From assembly GCA_964016875.1 (NCBI GenBank), contig OZ024730.1:38014795-38078794 (forward strand): 64,000 nt of DNA, in the 5' to 3' direction. Below the pieces are notes generated by a model. That model was given only the letters and a program-made list of their open reading frames with translations, was not told the DNA's origin and searched no databases. How positions within the stretch are numbered: position 1 is the first letter of the stretch; every line of letters starts with the position of its first letter. Below, in pieces: positions 1 through 11,937 of the stretch. The DNA is from Fallopia convolvulus (taxonomy: Eukaryota; Streptophyta; Magnoliopsida; Caryophyllales; Polygonaceae). Made by a program: the position numbers and the translations under genes.

Positions 1-760
1 GCCGAAGCCTTCAAAGAAGTCAAAGATACCCAGGTTATTTCCTTCATAAAAGGAATATCCTAAGTAGATTTGGAATACCATCCACCATCGTATGCGACAA
101 CGGATCTCAATTCATCAGTGACAAAATGAGATCATTTTGCCAGCAATACAACATTTAGTTGGTGATGACAACACCACGTTATCCTCAAGCCAATGGTCAG
201 GCAGAAGCAAGCAACAAAGTAATCATCAACAACTTGAAGAAATGACTCAAGGAGGCTAAGGGAAGATGGGCAGGTGAGTTACCCCTTATTCCGTGGTCAG
301 ATCGAACAACCCCCAAGACTTCTACAGGGCATACACCTTTCTCCTTAGTCTATGGATGCGAAACCATGTTACCAGTAGAAGTAACTTAGCCTACAATTCG
401 ATATGGACTTACTATTGAGGAGTCAAATCTACCTAACTTGTTACATCATCTAGACACAGTTGACGAGTTATGAGATGAAGCATCAGTTCGCATGGCGGCA
501 TATAGACAGGGGGTAGCTCGGAGTTACAACAAACGTGTTAATGCAAAGGTGTTCCAAGTAGAAAATTGGGTATTAAGGAAAGTCTTTGAAAACACGCAAG
601 AGTTGAATGCTGGCAAGCTAGGAGCCAACTGGGAAGGATCTTACCAGATTACGAAGATAGTGGGACAAGGGGCCTACAAGTTGGTGTCACGCGATGGGAA
701 GACAGTCCCGAGAAGCTAGAACACGATGAATTTAAAGATGTACCATTTTTAAACAAGTCG
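1..760 (+). pseudogene. Ty3/gypsy (Tat-type) integrase, C-terminal part, decayed
   Basis: This is the end of a retrotransposon polyprotein. The integrase core reads through IPSTIVCDNGSQFISD (about 80-123) and TTPRYPQANGQAEASNK (about 167-220), which carry the second catalytic Asp and the usual PxxNGxxE region. After it comes the C-terminal DNA-binding segment with KLGANWEGSYQITK and GAYKL (about 610-690). Integrase would join the LTR cDNA into the host genome. Reading is broken by in-frame stops near 155, 242, 387 and 471, and the usual PRxWNxxNLK end is interrupted at 717-719, so no active enzyme is made. The start lies outside the window. The antisense ORF, PPT and LTR downstream place it in the Tat/Retand group. 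The family call is firm; the lineage call comes from context. Confidence 0.9.
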
Positions 761-1278
761 CAATAAGGTAAATATCACGTACTTCATTCTTTTTTACATT
801 ACATTAAAACATCATCTTACACACATAAAGCTACAACTATCTTACAAAAACTAACAAGGGACGCCTTGTGACGTTATAGACCAAAACATAGGCCCTCGCC
901 TTACAATAAGGCAACGTTGTGCACACAACGACTAGTCAAAATATGCAAGAGATGAGAATAGTTAAAGTAAACTCTGGAACAAGAGGAGTTTCACGAGATG
1001 TTTGTAATCAAGTCACAACTTCTTAGAACGTGTTGATCTTCCTTCCATAGTAGCAAACTTGTATCACCTACAAAAAAGACAAAAAACAAGATCCAAAACC
1101 ATACAAATACTAAGGCAACATTCATAAACATAATATAACCCCTAAAAAACCGGCAGGGGGTAAAAAATTGTCCACACTAAGGCCCTAAAACAAGCGGCCA
1201 TACAAAATAAAGTGTTTAAACCCCAACACACTAGGGGTAGAGAAACGTTCAGAGTTTAGAGGGTGAAAGGAAACAAGA
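761..1278. other. Spacer between integrase and antisense ORF of the Tat-like element
   Basis: I see no gene here. The stretch is AT-rich retrotransposon 3' non-coding sequence lying between the pol end and the 3' end of the antisense ORF, as expected for Tat elements with an extra ORF. Confidence 0.5.
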
Positions 1279-3050
1279 TCATTTTTTAGAAACTTCTTCG
1301 ACAGACTTCTGGTTCTCCATCTCCACTTGAGCTACTTCCTTGGCGACTTGAGAGATATCATCAACCAGAGAGGACTTCTTAGACGTGTTTGCCTCATCAG
1401 GGAACAAATTTTCAAATTGCCCCCTCTCCTTCATGGCGTCCCAGGAAGAATGCTTCCCAACAACAAATTCCTCTATTGTCTCGGCACGAGCTCTAAGCGA
1501 CCAGTAATCAGCCGTATCTTCAATCTCTTGAGCATGAGCGGCGCTTTTCTTTGACACAACATTGAACTTGTCCTCCCACTCTTTGGACTCTCCAATGACT
1601 TTCTCAAGAGCATCTTGCAGATCAACGACCTTTTTCTCCAGAATCTTCTTCTCTTGTCTTAAGATGAACGCTCTGTCCTTCTCGAGTTGCAGGCTGATCT
1701 TGCTTTGAGCCAATTGGTCGGGGTAATCCTTGAAGGTGTCAAAAGCCGATAGAGCGAGTTGAAGACCCTAGAAAGCAAGTAGCAAGCTGTCACGAACCAA
1801 GATGCATTGAAGTAATACAGATTTGAAAAGCAAGTTGTTAACCAAAATACCTGCCATTGAGCCGCTAGCATCTCGCCCAAGAATTCTGGCAGGGTGGAGT
1901 GGTGTCCTGAATCATGAAGACAATGCATGTGAAGAGGCATCAGCGACCTCAGGCACTTCTCTACATCCATGTCCAGGGACATCAAGGTGCTGGGGAGGTC
2001 GGTCATGCGAGAAGGAGTGCCTTTCTTCGATGAAGAAACCTTGGAAGCATCACCTGCAGTTTTCGGAGGAAGAGCCACTACCAAAGAAGTATCTGCGGTG
2101 GAAGTTGTCTCCGCTTTCCTTTTCTTCCTGTCCTCAACTCTTTCCAAGGTGGATAATGCAGCAGTGGATCTGGTAGTTCTTGAACGTGGCAACATGTAGG
2201 TAACGAGGGTAATGGATAGCAAAGGCATCAAAACAAGGAGTAAAGTAAGAAGAAAACTTACTCGACATTTCGGTATCTTCGGGGTCTGCGAAGCACGCTT
2301 TTACCAGTCTGGAGTAGGATCTTTCTTCCAACGAGAGAACCTATATGGGAAATGACTTGGGATGACACCTAGCGAGGTTGAGGGGTTACAAGATTCTCTG
2401 CACAAAAGACAGCCGATGGTTAAAATTGAACAAAGCATAATGAGTAAAAAGAGAAACACTACCTGTTGGACGCCATCGAGTTTTCAGAAAGGACGTATCA
2501 ACTCCCAAAGAAGATAGCCTTACGAAGAAGAACTTATCAGCCCAACCCCGGTCAGACTTCGATATGTTAAAAACTAGGTCAGATCTGTTTGTGAAGGTTT
2601 TTAAAGTTAAACGGCCAGGGCCACTTTGGAAAGGCGGTAATTGAGGAAAAAGCCGACAACTTTGAAAGGGAGGCCGTGAGAGGAGCACAAAAGGTCAACG
2701 GACAATAGAAGCCTCCAAACTTGAGGAAGTAATTGCCCAGGAGACACATTGAGAGTAGTAAGGAAGTTGACAAAAAGTGGGGAAAAAGGGAAACGGTGGC
2801 CGATACAAAATGGGTACTCGTACAAGCACACCCAGTCGTCAGCATAGAAATCGGCCCAGATTCCGGGAGGAGGAGAGAATACCTCTGCGGACGAAGGAAA
2901 GCCAGCGGAGAAAGCAAAGATATGAGGATCTTCCGAGGAACTATCTCTTTGATGGTAAGGGGTGAGGATTCTGGAAGAAGTTAGAGAAGGAGGAATGGCG
3001 GGTTCGAGACAGTAAAGAGAGGGTTTTGGGGAAGAGCTTGAAGTCGCCAT
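1279..3050 (-). pseudogene. Antisense extra ORF of Tat/Retand-like element, four exons
   Basis: A protein-coding unit lies opposite to the retrotransposon pol, as described for Tat/Retand elements. The likely start is MATSSSSPKPSL at 3050. Exon 1 (about 3050-2463) carries DDWVCLYEYPF and, after a frameshift near 2640, DRGWADKFFFVRL; this looks like the 'putative gypsy type transposon' family (Transposase_28). Exon 2 (2340-2262), exon 3 (about 2190-1851) and exon 4 (1767-1279) follow. GT donors sit at 2462, 2261 and 1850 and AG acceptors at 2341 and 1768; the exon 3 acceptor looks lost. Exon 4 encodes a long charged coiled coil ending in VEEVSKK. The same exon order and splice sites recur in the copy at 19.5-22.7 kb, which supports the model. 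Function is unknown. The protein has no catalytic motif I recognise. Confidence 0.7.
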
Positions 3051-3239
3051 AACTAAGAAAAAAGGGAGAAGATGAAAGATGAAGAGGAGGGAAACATACT
3101 TGGACACCGGCTAGCGTAGTTTAAGTCTCAAGAAATCATCATGATCGCTATATATAGGGATTGATGGGACATGCTACAACTTACAGGGTGAAAAAATCAA
3201 AAAACCCTAGAAAAGCGCTAGAGGGAATTTTCCCGGGTT

Positions 3240-3900
3240 TTTGAGGGGGTATTGTTGGGCCTCACCCAAATCTAGCCCAAAAGCGCGTTGCCAACCCTAG
3301 ACAAATAGGCCCAAGTTGAATATTATGGAGAAAAGTCAAAGAAGCAACCAAAGCATGACCAGAATCTCGGACTTCACGATTAACCTCTTCAACGGCTACC
3401 TCCTTCACACCGGTGGCGAGATTTCCGGGATACTCTAGACGTTTCACCAACGGCTCAAACGAAGAAGACTATAAAATAAAGACGAGGCAGAGGAAGAAGG
3501 GATATGTGAAACTGAACACCAGAAATCATTTGCTAAAACCTCACTACATTCTTTCTCAATCTCTCTATTCAAAAGCTCGTTTGTATCAGCATGATATTCA
3601 TCCGCAATCTTAATAACAACACAAATATTACAATTTCCATGCTCTCATTCTCATTATTTATTCTTAATCCCTAATCTTTCATTTTACTTTATGCCTTGCT
3701 TGTAGTTTGTAACGCGTTGTGATTACGTCTTGGTTAGGATTCCCTCATTTTAGCATGTAACACATTGACACAGTTAATCTGCCCAAAACACTAACTAGGT
3801 CATGCTTATTTCAAATTCAACGTGTCTTTGAATTTTGAGTTATATATGTTTTTGCTAGAAACACTTCACTTAATTTTCTTGTATAGAAATTCTACATTGA
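3240..3900 (+). repeat. LTR of Tat/Retand-like element with preceding PPT
   Basis: The purine tract GAGGGGGTAT ends directly before TGTTGGGCCTCACCC (about 3253), a classic PPT/LTR junction. A TATA-like ACTATAAAATAAAG lies near 3465, giving a promoter on the + strand. The right end is uncertain, probably the TTCTACA near 3896. The following TTTTGCGCTC...CCGTGGG (about 3900-3940) vaguely resembles the primer-binding region of Tat elements, so a further internal copy may once have followed. The inverted copy at 18.9-19.45 kb has the same PPT and LTR start. Confidence 0.65.
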
Positions 3901-4042
3901 GATTTTGCGCTCTCTTTCTGACTGAAGAAAATCCGTGGGCAGATAGATATGTAGATTGAAAATGTGTTTATATAAGCATACATGCGTAGGTATAGGATAT
4001 ATGTCCAAGGTTCGATTCTAAGGCCAGAAGGAATAATCTAAG
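3900..4042. other. Unassigned flank
   Basis: This is a short AT-rich stretch between the Tat LTR and the next TE. I see no gene. Confidence 0.4.
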
Positions 4043-5788
4043 GATATATATATATAGTAAAGGGCTCTAGAGAAACCTCTTGCTCTAGAGAAACGGGGGA
4101 AGTATTAAGAGTTGTTAGATCAGATTATTTAGATGGCCGAGATTAATTGAAAAGAGGTGCAAAGTAAGTGATATATGTTTAATACACTGGAATAAATCCA
4201 GATTGAGTAAATCTCGCAATTTAATTTTGAAAATTTAATTTCAAAAATCATTTTTGACCACCTTCTCTCTCCATATATTCCAAAATCGTGGTCTTCTCCA
4301 AATTAATAGGCACATTATCTCAGGATCTCCATTAGAGAGTTTTGATGGAATAAAGTTGCCAAATTTCATTATCACAATATTCAATGTTCTTTATTTAAAA
4401 CAAAGCACTGTTCCACGACCTTTAATTTTCACGGGTTATTTGTCCGCCGCTGCCATGGTGTACGTCCATGTTACCCTTTTTGCCGTCGATTGCAATTGCC
4501 AATCGATTCGAACTTTATTTCATTCATGGTATGGTGATCCGTTGCCCGTTGGTTATGTTTGATGTTTTTTTCATAGTGGATTTTCTAATTTTTTAGTGAT
4601 AGAACTTTAAAGACACGCAGTTGAAAAGCACAAAAAGAAATTGCTAATTTGTAATTAAAAGAAGCATTATTCCATTGCTTCAATTTCAAGCCTTTTTGTA
4701 TTTAAAATCAAAACATGATTTAACTTTTGATGATGCTATATATTGATATTATGGTAATTAATTATTGAATCCACATTGTATTTGTACTACTGATTGGCTA
4801 AAGAATTGAAATTGTGAAATTGGGGGCTTATCGGATGTTGGACCCGCGTGATCGAAATTGGAGATCGAAAGCAAAACAATGGGAGGAGGCTTATGTTCGA
4901 TCGATGCCTTGGTCGCGTACGAAGTCAACGACATCTTGGGCATTCCAGCAGTTATTTTTCTACATATTCGAGTTTTTTATATACATGTTCGAGATAACAT
5001 ACTTAATATTCTGATATATTTTATACAAATTCGAGTTTTTTTGTACACATGTTCTAAATTGTGAAGTTAATATTCATATATATTGTGTACATGTTCAAGA
5101 TTTTGTACTTAATATTCATATATGTATTGTATACACATTCGTGTTCTTTTGTACACATGTTTAAAACTCTGAAGTTAAAATTCATATATATTGTGTTTAT
5201 GTTCGAGATTGTGTACTTAATATTCATATAAAATATTCGAGTTCTTTTGTGCATATGTACATAATTAATATTCTGATATTTTTTATACATGTTCGAGATT
5301 TCGTACTTAATATTCAGATATATTGTGTACATATTCAGATATACTGTAAAGTGTTTTGAAGTTAATATTCTGATCTTTTGTATAGATGTTCGAGATTTTG
5401 TACTTAATATTTAGATATATTGTATACATATTCATATATACTATAAAGTGTAAACCTAATATTCATATATATTGTAAACATGTTCATGATTGCACTCATA
5501 AATCGTAAAATAATATTTAATATTTATTAAAAAAATTCAAATGCATACACGATCAAAATTAGATCTCACATTAATCAATCAATATATCAATATATGGTAA
5601 TTATTTTTTTATTTATCACAATCACAATCAAATCCCAATATTTTCGGCTATTTCCATATTTGTTACTAATGGAAGATGTGTGGGTATATTCAGGCCACAT
5701 TATTAATATGTACGCAAGATCTTGGCCGTTATTTATCACAATCACAATCAACTCCAGTTTCTCTTGAACCCTCCCCTATATATATATA
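4043..5788. mobile_element. Small (TA)n-flanked DNA transposon, non-autonomous
   Basis: The element is bounded by (TA)n tracts at 4043-4056 and 5776-5788. Its left end (AGAGAAACGGGGGAAG, then GTTAGATCAGATTA, about 4090-4130) closely matches the left end of the 13-kb MULE (AAGAAACGGGGGGAAC, then GTTAGATTAGATTA, about 5818-5855). Its right end, read inversely (GGGAGGGTTCAAGAGAAAC), resembles its own left end. No transposase is inside, so it is probably a deletion derivative of the same family. The interior holds a tandem array (4955-5490) and a short less AT-rich piece near 4815-4955 that could be captured host sequence. Confidence 0.55.
4955..5490. repeat. Degenerate AT-rich tandem repeat array
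   Basis: Units of roughly 45-55 bp recur, each built from GTTCGAGATTTTGTAC, TTAATATTCATATATATTGT and TATACATGTTC. The copies are imperfect and alternate between two variants (with TTCGAGTT or TTCGAGATT). Open frames here are products of the repeat, not genes. Confidence 0.75.
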
Positions 5789-6379
5789 GGGGGACACTCA
5801 GGAGAAACGGAAATTAAGAAGAAACGGGGGGAACAATTGTAACTCGTTAGATTAGATTAAATCAATGGTTAATAAAGAGGGAGAAATGGGGGGGAACATT
5901 TTTAAACGGGGGGAACAATTTCTGTTTTTTTATTTAAATATAGGAGAATAACCAGATTATTTTAAATATGGGATTTACCGAAAATCAAGGGATCATGGTA
6001 GATCATGGATAAAACTTCCGTATCCATTCTGTAAAATATTCAACGCAAATACAGAATTAGGCACAAAATTCAGTTTCGAAAATACCAGCAATAGTTAACC
6101 CTAAAACCGGTAAACATCGCAGATTATTCACAACTCTTCAGATCCATTTTCGTTTGTCTATGTATATCAACCAACACACCATGGAAAGAGGTATGCAAGT
6201 TTTTGTTCTATATCTCCATCGTTAATTCATTTTATTCTTTGAACAATATATAACTGCATTTTATAGGTTGTGTGTTTGTTTTATGTCAAATAATTTTTTC
6301 CGAATCTATAAATCAATGCATAAGACGAACGACCATTATACAATTGTGATGTAGTCAACCATAGATCAACATCGTATAT

Positions 6380-7230
6380 AAATTTTTGTAATTACTGCAA
6401 TTGTTGAACTTTGTGCGTGTGTTAAAAGAAATTTATTCGACTGTTTGTGTACAAATATTCATTTCTATTACCATTATTATTCAACGAAATCATTTGTATT
6501 ATTCATATTTTTTGTAATTCATATAAATGAATAATTTGACTTGCATTATTGAATAATATGTCGTTGTCGAACGGTTTATGTATTATTCTTAATGTAATAA
6601 GGTGTTATGCAACATTGAAATCAATATTATTCTCAATTGCTTTTATTATAAATTACAATACAATTATTCAACAGTAGTGGATGTGTTATTCACAAATACT
6701 AAGTTCTTATTGTTACGTGAACTTGGTGCGTGCTTTAAAAGAAATTTATTCGACTGTTTGTGTACAAATATTCATTTCTATTACCATTATTATTCAACGA
6801 AAAGCTATGTATTATTCAAATTTTATGTAAGTCATATAAATGAATAATTTGACTTGCATTATTGAATAATTTGTCGTTGTCGAACGGTTTATGTATTATT
6901 CTTATTGTAATATGGTGTTATGCAACATTGAAAACAATATTATTCTCAATTGCTCTTATTATAAATAACTATACAATTATTCAACAGTAGTGTATGTGTT
7001 ATTCACAAATACTAGTTTCTTATTGTTATGTGAACTTTGTGCGTGCTTTAAAAGAAATTTATTCGACTGTTGGAGTACAAATATTCATTTCTTTTACCAT
7101 TATTATTCAACGAAAACCTATGTATTATTCATATTTTATGTAACTCATATGATGAATAATTTGACTTGCATTATTGAATAATATGTCGTTATTCACAAAT
7201 ACAAAGTTCTTATTGTTACGAGACAAGGTT
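6380..7230 (+). repeat. ~312-bp tandem repeat inside transposase intron 1
   Basis: About 2.7 copies of a roughly 312-bp unit lie in tandem. The landmark GAACTTKGTGCGTG recurs at 6408, 6719 and 7032, and TTTATTCGACTGTT, GACTTGCATTATTGAATAAT and GGTGTTATGCAACATTGAAA recur in register. The array sits in the long first intron between the tiny first exon and the FAR1 domain. No real protein is encoded. Confidence 0.85.
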
Positions 7231-9289
7231 ATTCAAACGTAATATTAATATTGTTCACTTTATGTTTTCTAAATTGTATAATTTTTAATCTTGAACTTCG
7301 ATATATGATTTATGAATTTTAACGTGTGTTCATTTTTTCCCACAAATATAGTTGGAACCAGTAAGTGGAATGCCTATGTCTTTGACGAAGTGGAGAATAC
7401 AGAATGTGAAATGGAAACATGTGAAGCAGATGACAATGTCAATCATGATGTCGCATTCTCGTACGGTTCGGATTGCATAATCAATGACACTGATCCAAAT
7501 ATGAAACATTGGATTCCACATTGTCCGGTTGAATTGAAGCCGGCCATTGGTATGATGTTTGAGTCCATTGAGGCCGGAGGTGTATTTTACCGTGCATATG
7601 CATCAACTGTTGGATTTGATGCAAAAGCAAGTACCCAACACACCTTTGCAAGATCAGAAGTCATATCAAGAAAGTATTTCCGTTGCAACAAAGAGGGATA
7701 CAAAAATACGGGGAAAAGCACAGGAAAGCGCAAAACACTGTGTGATCGAGTTGCTTGTAATGCAAAAATGGTGTTGAAATACAATAAAGGTCGCTATGCA
7801 GTTGATAAATTTGTTGAGGAACACACGCATAAGATGATACCAACAAATGCACGACATATGCTCAAGAGTAATAGGAAACTGGAAAGTGGACACAAGAAAT
7901 TTATGTTGAGTTGTGCAAGGGCAAATTTGGGTCCAGTTAGTTCACATAAAGTATTGGAACAAATAGTTGGAGGGTTTATGAACATGCGTGCAACTGCAAG
8001 GGATTTTAGAAACTACAAGAGGGACTTGATGGCCCATATTACTGAAGCTGATGCACAAATGGCAATCAACAAATTCAAAATGAACAAAGAAATGTGCAGT
8101 TCATTTTTCTTCGAGTATACAGTGAACGAAGAAAATCAACTCACCAAGATGTTTTGGAGTGATCCTATCTCACAGAGGGACTATGCTGCTTTTGGAGCTA
8201 ATGTATCATTTGACGCAACATATGGCACGAATAGGTAATATACAAAATTTCTATATTTTTCCTATATTTATTTTATTAGTACTTGAACCCTTGTATAAAA
8301 TTTATTTTCATAAAAGAATATACAGACTGTCGTTAATAGGTGCATGGGAAATCTTGTATTCATATATTAGTTCATCGATGTTCAACTTTAGTTTCTTTTT
8401 ATTAACACGTAATTGGTTAGTTACAATACATACTTATGAGATAGGTGCATGGGTAATCTTGTACTTGTTTTGTTATTCAATTTTCTGTATTATTTATAAA
8501 TACTTGAGATGATATTATTCTTGTATCTAATACATGATTATTATTATTATTACAGATATTGCATGGTATTTGCTCCATTCACAGGGTTGGATAACCACAA
8601 AAGATGTGTTACTTTTGGATGCGGTTTGTTAGTGAAGGAAGATGTTGAGTCATACACGTGGTTATTCGAACAATTCAAGAAAGCAATGTGTAAAGAACCT
8701 ATTGTTTTGGTGACGGATCAAGATCCTGCTATGAAAATTGCATTTGAGCATGTATTTGAGCATACACGACATCGTTTGTGCATGTGGCACATTATGGATA
8801 AGGTACCATCAAAGGTTACTGCAGAAAAGATTAATAAACCTGGATTTAGGACAAAGTTGGGTCAACTTGTTTGGAGGGATCAAATCACAACAACTCAATT
8901 TGAAGAAGGATGAGAGTTGTTTGTAAACAACTATGATGTGCAAGATGTCAATTGGTTTAAAGATATGTACAAGATTCATTCAAATTGGGTTCCCGCTTTC
9001 TTTAGGGATATTGTGATGGGTGGCCTTATCAAAACTACATCGATTTCAGAATCTCAAAACAGTTTCTTTGGTAAGTATTCAGACAAGCACTTCAGCCTTG
9101 TAGAATTAATCATGCATTATGAAAATGCATTGAATAAACAGAGGTACCATCATTCAATTAATGATGTGAATTCCAATACTAAGGCATATGAGTTGAAGAC
9201 CCCCCTTGATATTGAGAAGCACGCATCTGATGTTTACACTTTGAGCATATTTTCACAATTACAGGAAGAAATCAGGGATGCATGCTTCT

Positions 9290-9602
9290 ATTGTTGTGTC
9301 ACAAGTGAGACATCAGGTAAATCAAAAATGTTAGAATATTTCTATGTATTTATTTGAATAATATTACCATACGGATGGAATAATATGGTGTAAACACAAT
9401 CTGAATCTATGTTATTATCAATTTATTATTTTTTATACATTATTGTGTCATTTTATTATAATGTTGATATATTGTAGTGTCACAAATGATACATCAGGTA
9501 TGTCAATATTTTTGAACATGAACATATATACTTGAATAATATGACTACAGTTATAGAATAATATGTTATAAACCACAATCTGACTTCATTTATTCCTTGT
9601 AG
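9290..9602 (+). repeat. ~181-bp duplication spanning a splice donor
   Basis: GTGTCACAAGTGAGACATCAGGT at 9297 recurs as GTGTCACAAATGATACATCAGGT at 9478, with related AT-rich intron sequence after each. The last 20 bp of exon 3 and its GT donor are therefore present twice. The second copy is preceded by an AG (TTGTAG) and followed by GT, so it could act as a 20-nt exon, which would shift the frame. Confidence 0.7.
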
Positions 9603-10279
9603 GCGATGCATTCATGGATTACAAGATAAAGCAGGATGGTGAAGATGTATTTGAAGTGAGGTACATGGTACAAAATGGGATCACAACTTGTAATTGCATG
9701 ATGTTCAATAGGATTGGCTTGCCTTGTTGTCACATGTTCAGTGCTTGGAAATCTTATGGGTGTAAGAATATTCCTGAATCAATGATTATGCCACGTTGGA
9801 AAAAAGGAGCCAGTCATAGCATAAACAACGCAGATTTGAATGATGTGTTCAATCATAGTGCTGATATTGAAAGAAGACAATCAAAGTTGAGTGAGGTATG
9901 GTCTGATATATATGCATGTGTCGGGATTGCACAAGGCAATGAAGCGAAGCTGGATATTTTGCAATGTAGTTTGAAGAATCTGAAAAATGAGTTAGAGGAC
10001 CAAGATGAAGCCAACAAAAGGAAAAATACAGCTAGAGACGACATGGAAGAGTACATAGGGATAAATGTACCTGAAGAAATTGTTGTCCACCCTCCAGCTC
10101 AGGCCAAGAACAAAGGAAGTGGAAAGAGGATAAAAGGTGGTAAGGAGAAATCCATTGCTAAGCAACTAAAGGACGCAAACAAAGGCAAAAGGAAATGTAA
10201 AAATTGTGGTCAATATAAGGGTCATGATAGCCGAAACTGCACCGAGGTGCCACTTAAAGGAAACCGAAAATAATGGTGT

Positions 10280-11010
10280 TGAATATCAAGTTTACATATT
10301 ATTTTATGGTAGTAACGGTTTTTTTATTTCAGTTGGACCTACTGTAGTGACTTGTTACGTAATTAAAAAGTATGATTACTGGTTTTGTGTTATTTAATAT
10401 TCAATTATTAATATTCTATTGTATTGGCTTGTTATTATTCATATTGCTACTATGGACTAATTACCAGTACCACCATATGGAGCAAACTAAATTAAAATTT
10501 TCAAAATGTATTTATGAACATATAATATGTAATTTGTATTATTCTTGTCGTGATATTCAATAAGACACAAATTGATTATTCAACACTGTTAAAACAGTTA
10601 TTCAAGAATATGTATTACTGTGTACAAAAAATAATGAATAATATGAATTGCAATGTTGAATAATATTATTTTATTCAACTACGCTATGTATATTATTCTC
10701 AATTTATTATCTTGTTATGCAGTAATGATTGACAAGGTTTTCTTGTTGGTCCGTATTTTTCCAAAGGTATTATGAATGTTATTCATATGTGTATATACGT
10801 TTGTTTCATGATTTGCTTCCTTATCCATAAAACATACATAATCTAAACCAAAAACATTAAGTTTAACACATTGCAAAAACAATGTCAACAAAGTTCAAAT
10901 TATATGATAATGAATAAGAAACCGATTAGTTCAATAAATTAAGGAAATGCTAATGTAAACTAGAAACAGTAAGTGTCAACCATCTAGAATAAGAAAACTA
11001 AAAGATATAA
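10280..11010. other. Intergenic spacer between convergent MULE genes
   Basis: This is AT-rich DNA with many TTATTCAA/TTGAATAA words and no gene. The two transcripts presumably end here. Confidence 0.55.
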
Positions 11011-11426
11011 TTAAGAACTTATATCTCCATCCTCACTGTCCTTCTTTGCAATCTCTTGCATAGCATTAGTAGCTCTGAACTTGAAATCTTCGGAGATCTC
11101 ATTAAAAGCCGAGTATAATAAATAGTGTAGGTATTTAACCCGGAGAAGATTTATAACTTTGACCGACCCAACTTTAAATCCAGAATCCCACTGTTTAACG
11201 TCCTGACCCATATATGTTTCCATGTGCCGCATCACATATATTCCACAATCAACTATATTCTTGTCATCACGCCAATCCATCTTTAGTACCTTCACCTTCT
11301 TTATGTCAAATCGACTACAACGATTCCTCAATCTCTTGGACTCCATGTATTGAGTAAACATTTTCAACTGCACAATAATACCTTAAAATTAATCCATATA
11401 ATTTAAAAAATGTAAACCTATATGAT

Positions 11427-11937
11427 CAAGGTTATCAGAATCGGGATTCTAGGTTGGATCGTTGAGGGTTTTTTGGATCGGATCGAAGGATCGGATCGCT
11501 GAATCGTAAGATCCTACATTATATTTAAAAATATGCAAGAATAACCTAATCCATTGTATATTTTGTTATATATGATGTAAAAAATGATAAACATTATTAA
11601 TTTGATTATTAACAGTGGTATAAGATGGACTAGTCAACTATTTTAATGGAAATGATACGTTAACCGTGAAATTATTAATAATATATAGTTAAAATTGTCA
11701 TTTTATAGGATCGTTAGAATCGTTTGTAGGATCGTTAGAATCGTTTGTAGGATCGTTAGAATCGTTTATAGGATCGTTAAAATCGTGTGTAAAATCGGGA
11801 TCGGATTGAGATTGTATTCTAAATCATTTAAGATCCTACTCCAATAAGATTCTACTTGGGATCGTGGATCGTTTCACGTGTTATGGATCGTAGGATCGCT
11901 AGAATCGTAGAATCGGATCGGGATTCTAATAACATTG
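11427..11937. mobile_element. hAT-type MITE, 511 bp, TSD TATATGAT
   Basis: Ends are CAAGGTTATCAGAATC and, inverted, CAATGTTATTAGAATC (14 of 16 match). An exact 8-bp duplication, TATATGAT, lies at 11419-11426 and 11938-11945, as expected for hAT insertion. The interior is dominated by GGATCG/AGAATCG words, with a 20-bp minisatellite (AGGATCGTTAGAATCGTTTG, about 3.5 copies near 11708-11790). It sits in the intron before the last Ulp1 exon. Confidence 0.85.

Larger units (their letters stand above)
6181..10273 (+). pseudogene. FAR1-type MULE transposase, spliced, one nonsense codon
   Basis: My exon model is 6181-6190 (MER), 7352-8234, 8556-9316 and 9603-10273, with consistent GT/AG sites and phases, giving about 774 residues. 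Domains in order: a FAR1-type WRKY-GCM1 DNA-binding domain (about residues 80-165: FYRAYASTVGF, YFRCNKEGY, CNAKMV, HTHKM); a MULE DDE domain (about 284-480) with FDATYGTNRY, LVTDQDPAM, CMWHIMDKV and SISESQNSFF giving the D, D, E residues; a SWIM zinc finger (about 565-597, CNC then PCCHMF); and a C-terminal zinc knuckle (KCKNCGQYKGHDSRNC). This fits a Mutator transposase of the FAR1/Jittery type that binds element ends and cuts DNA in the nucleus. A TGA at 8911-8913 within EEG*ELFVNNY truncates it, probably a mutated Trp codon. It could be mistaken for a host FAR1-related gene, but element ends and the Ulp1 partner argue for a transposon gene. Confidence 0.88.

Noticed and set aside
5054..5332. 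Tyr/Asn/Ile-rich open frame
   Set aside because: Translation of the AT-rich tandem array.
6602..7181. Small Tyr/Phe-rich proteins encoded in 6.6-7.2 kb
   Set aside because: They are repeat-unit translations within the transposase intron.
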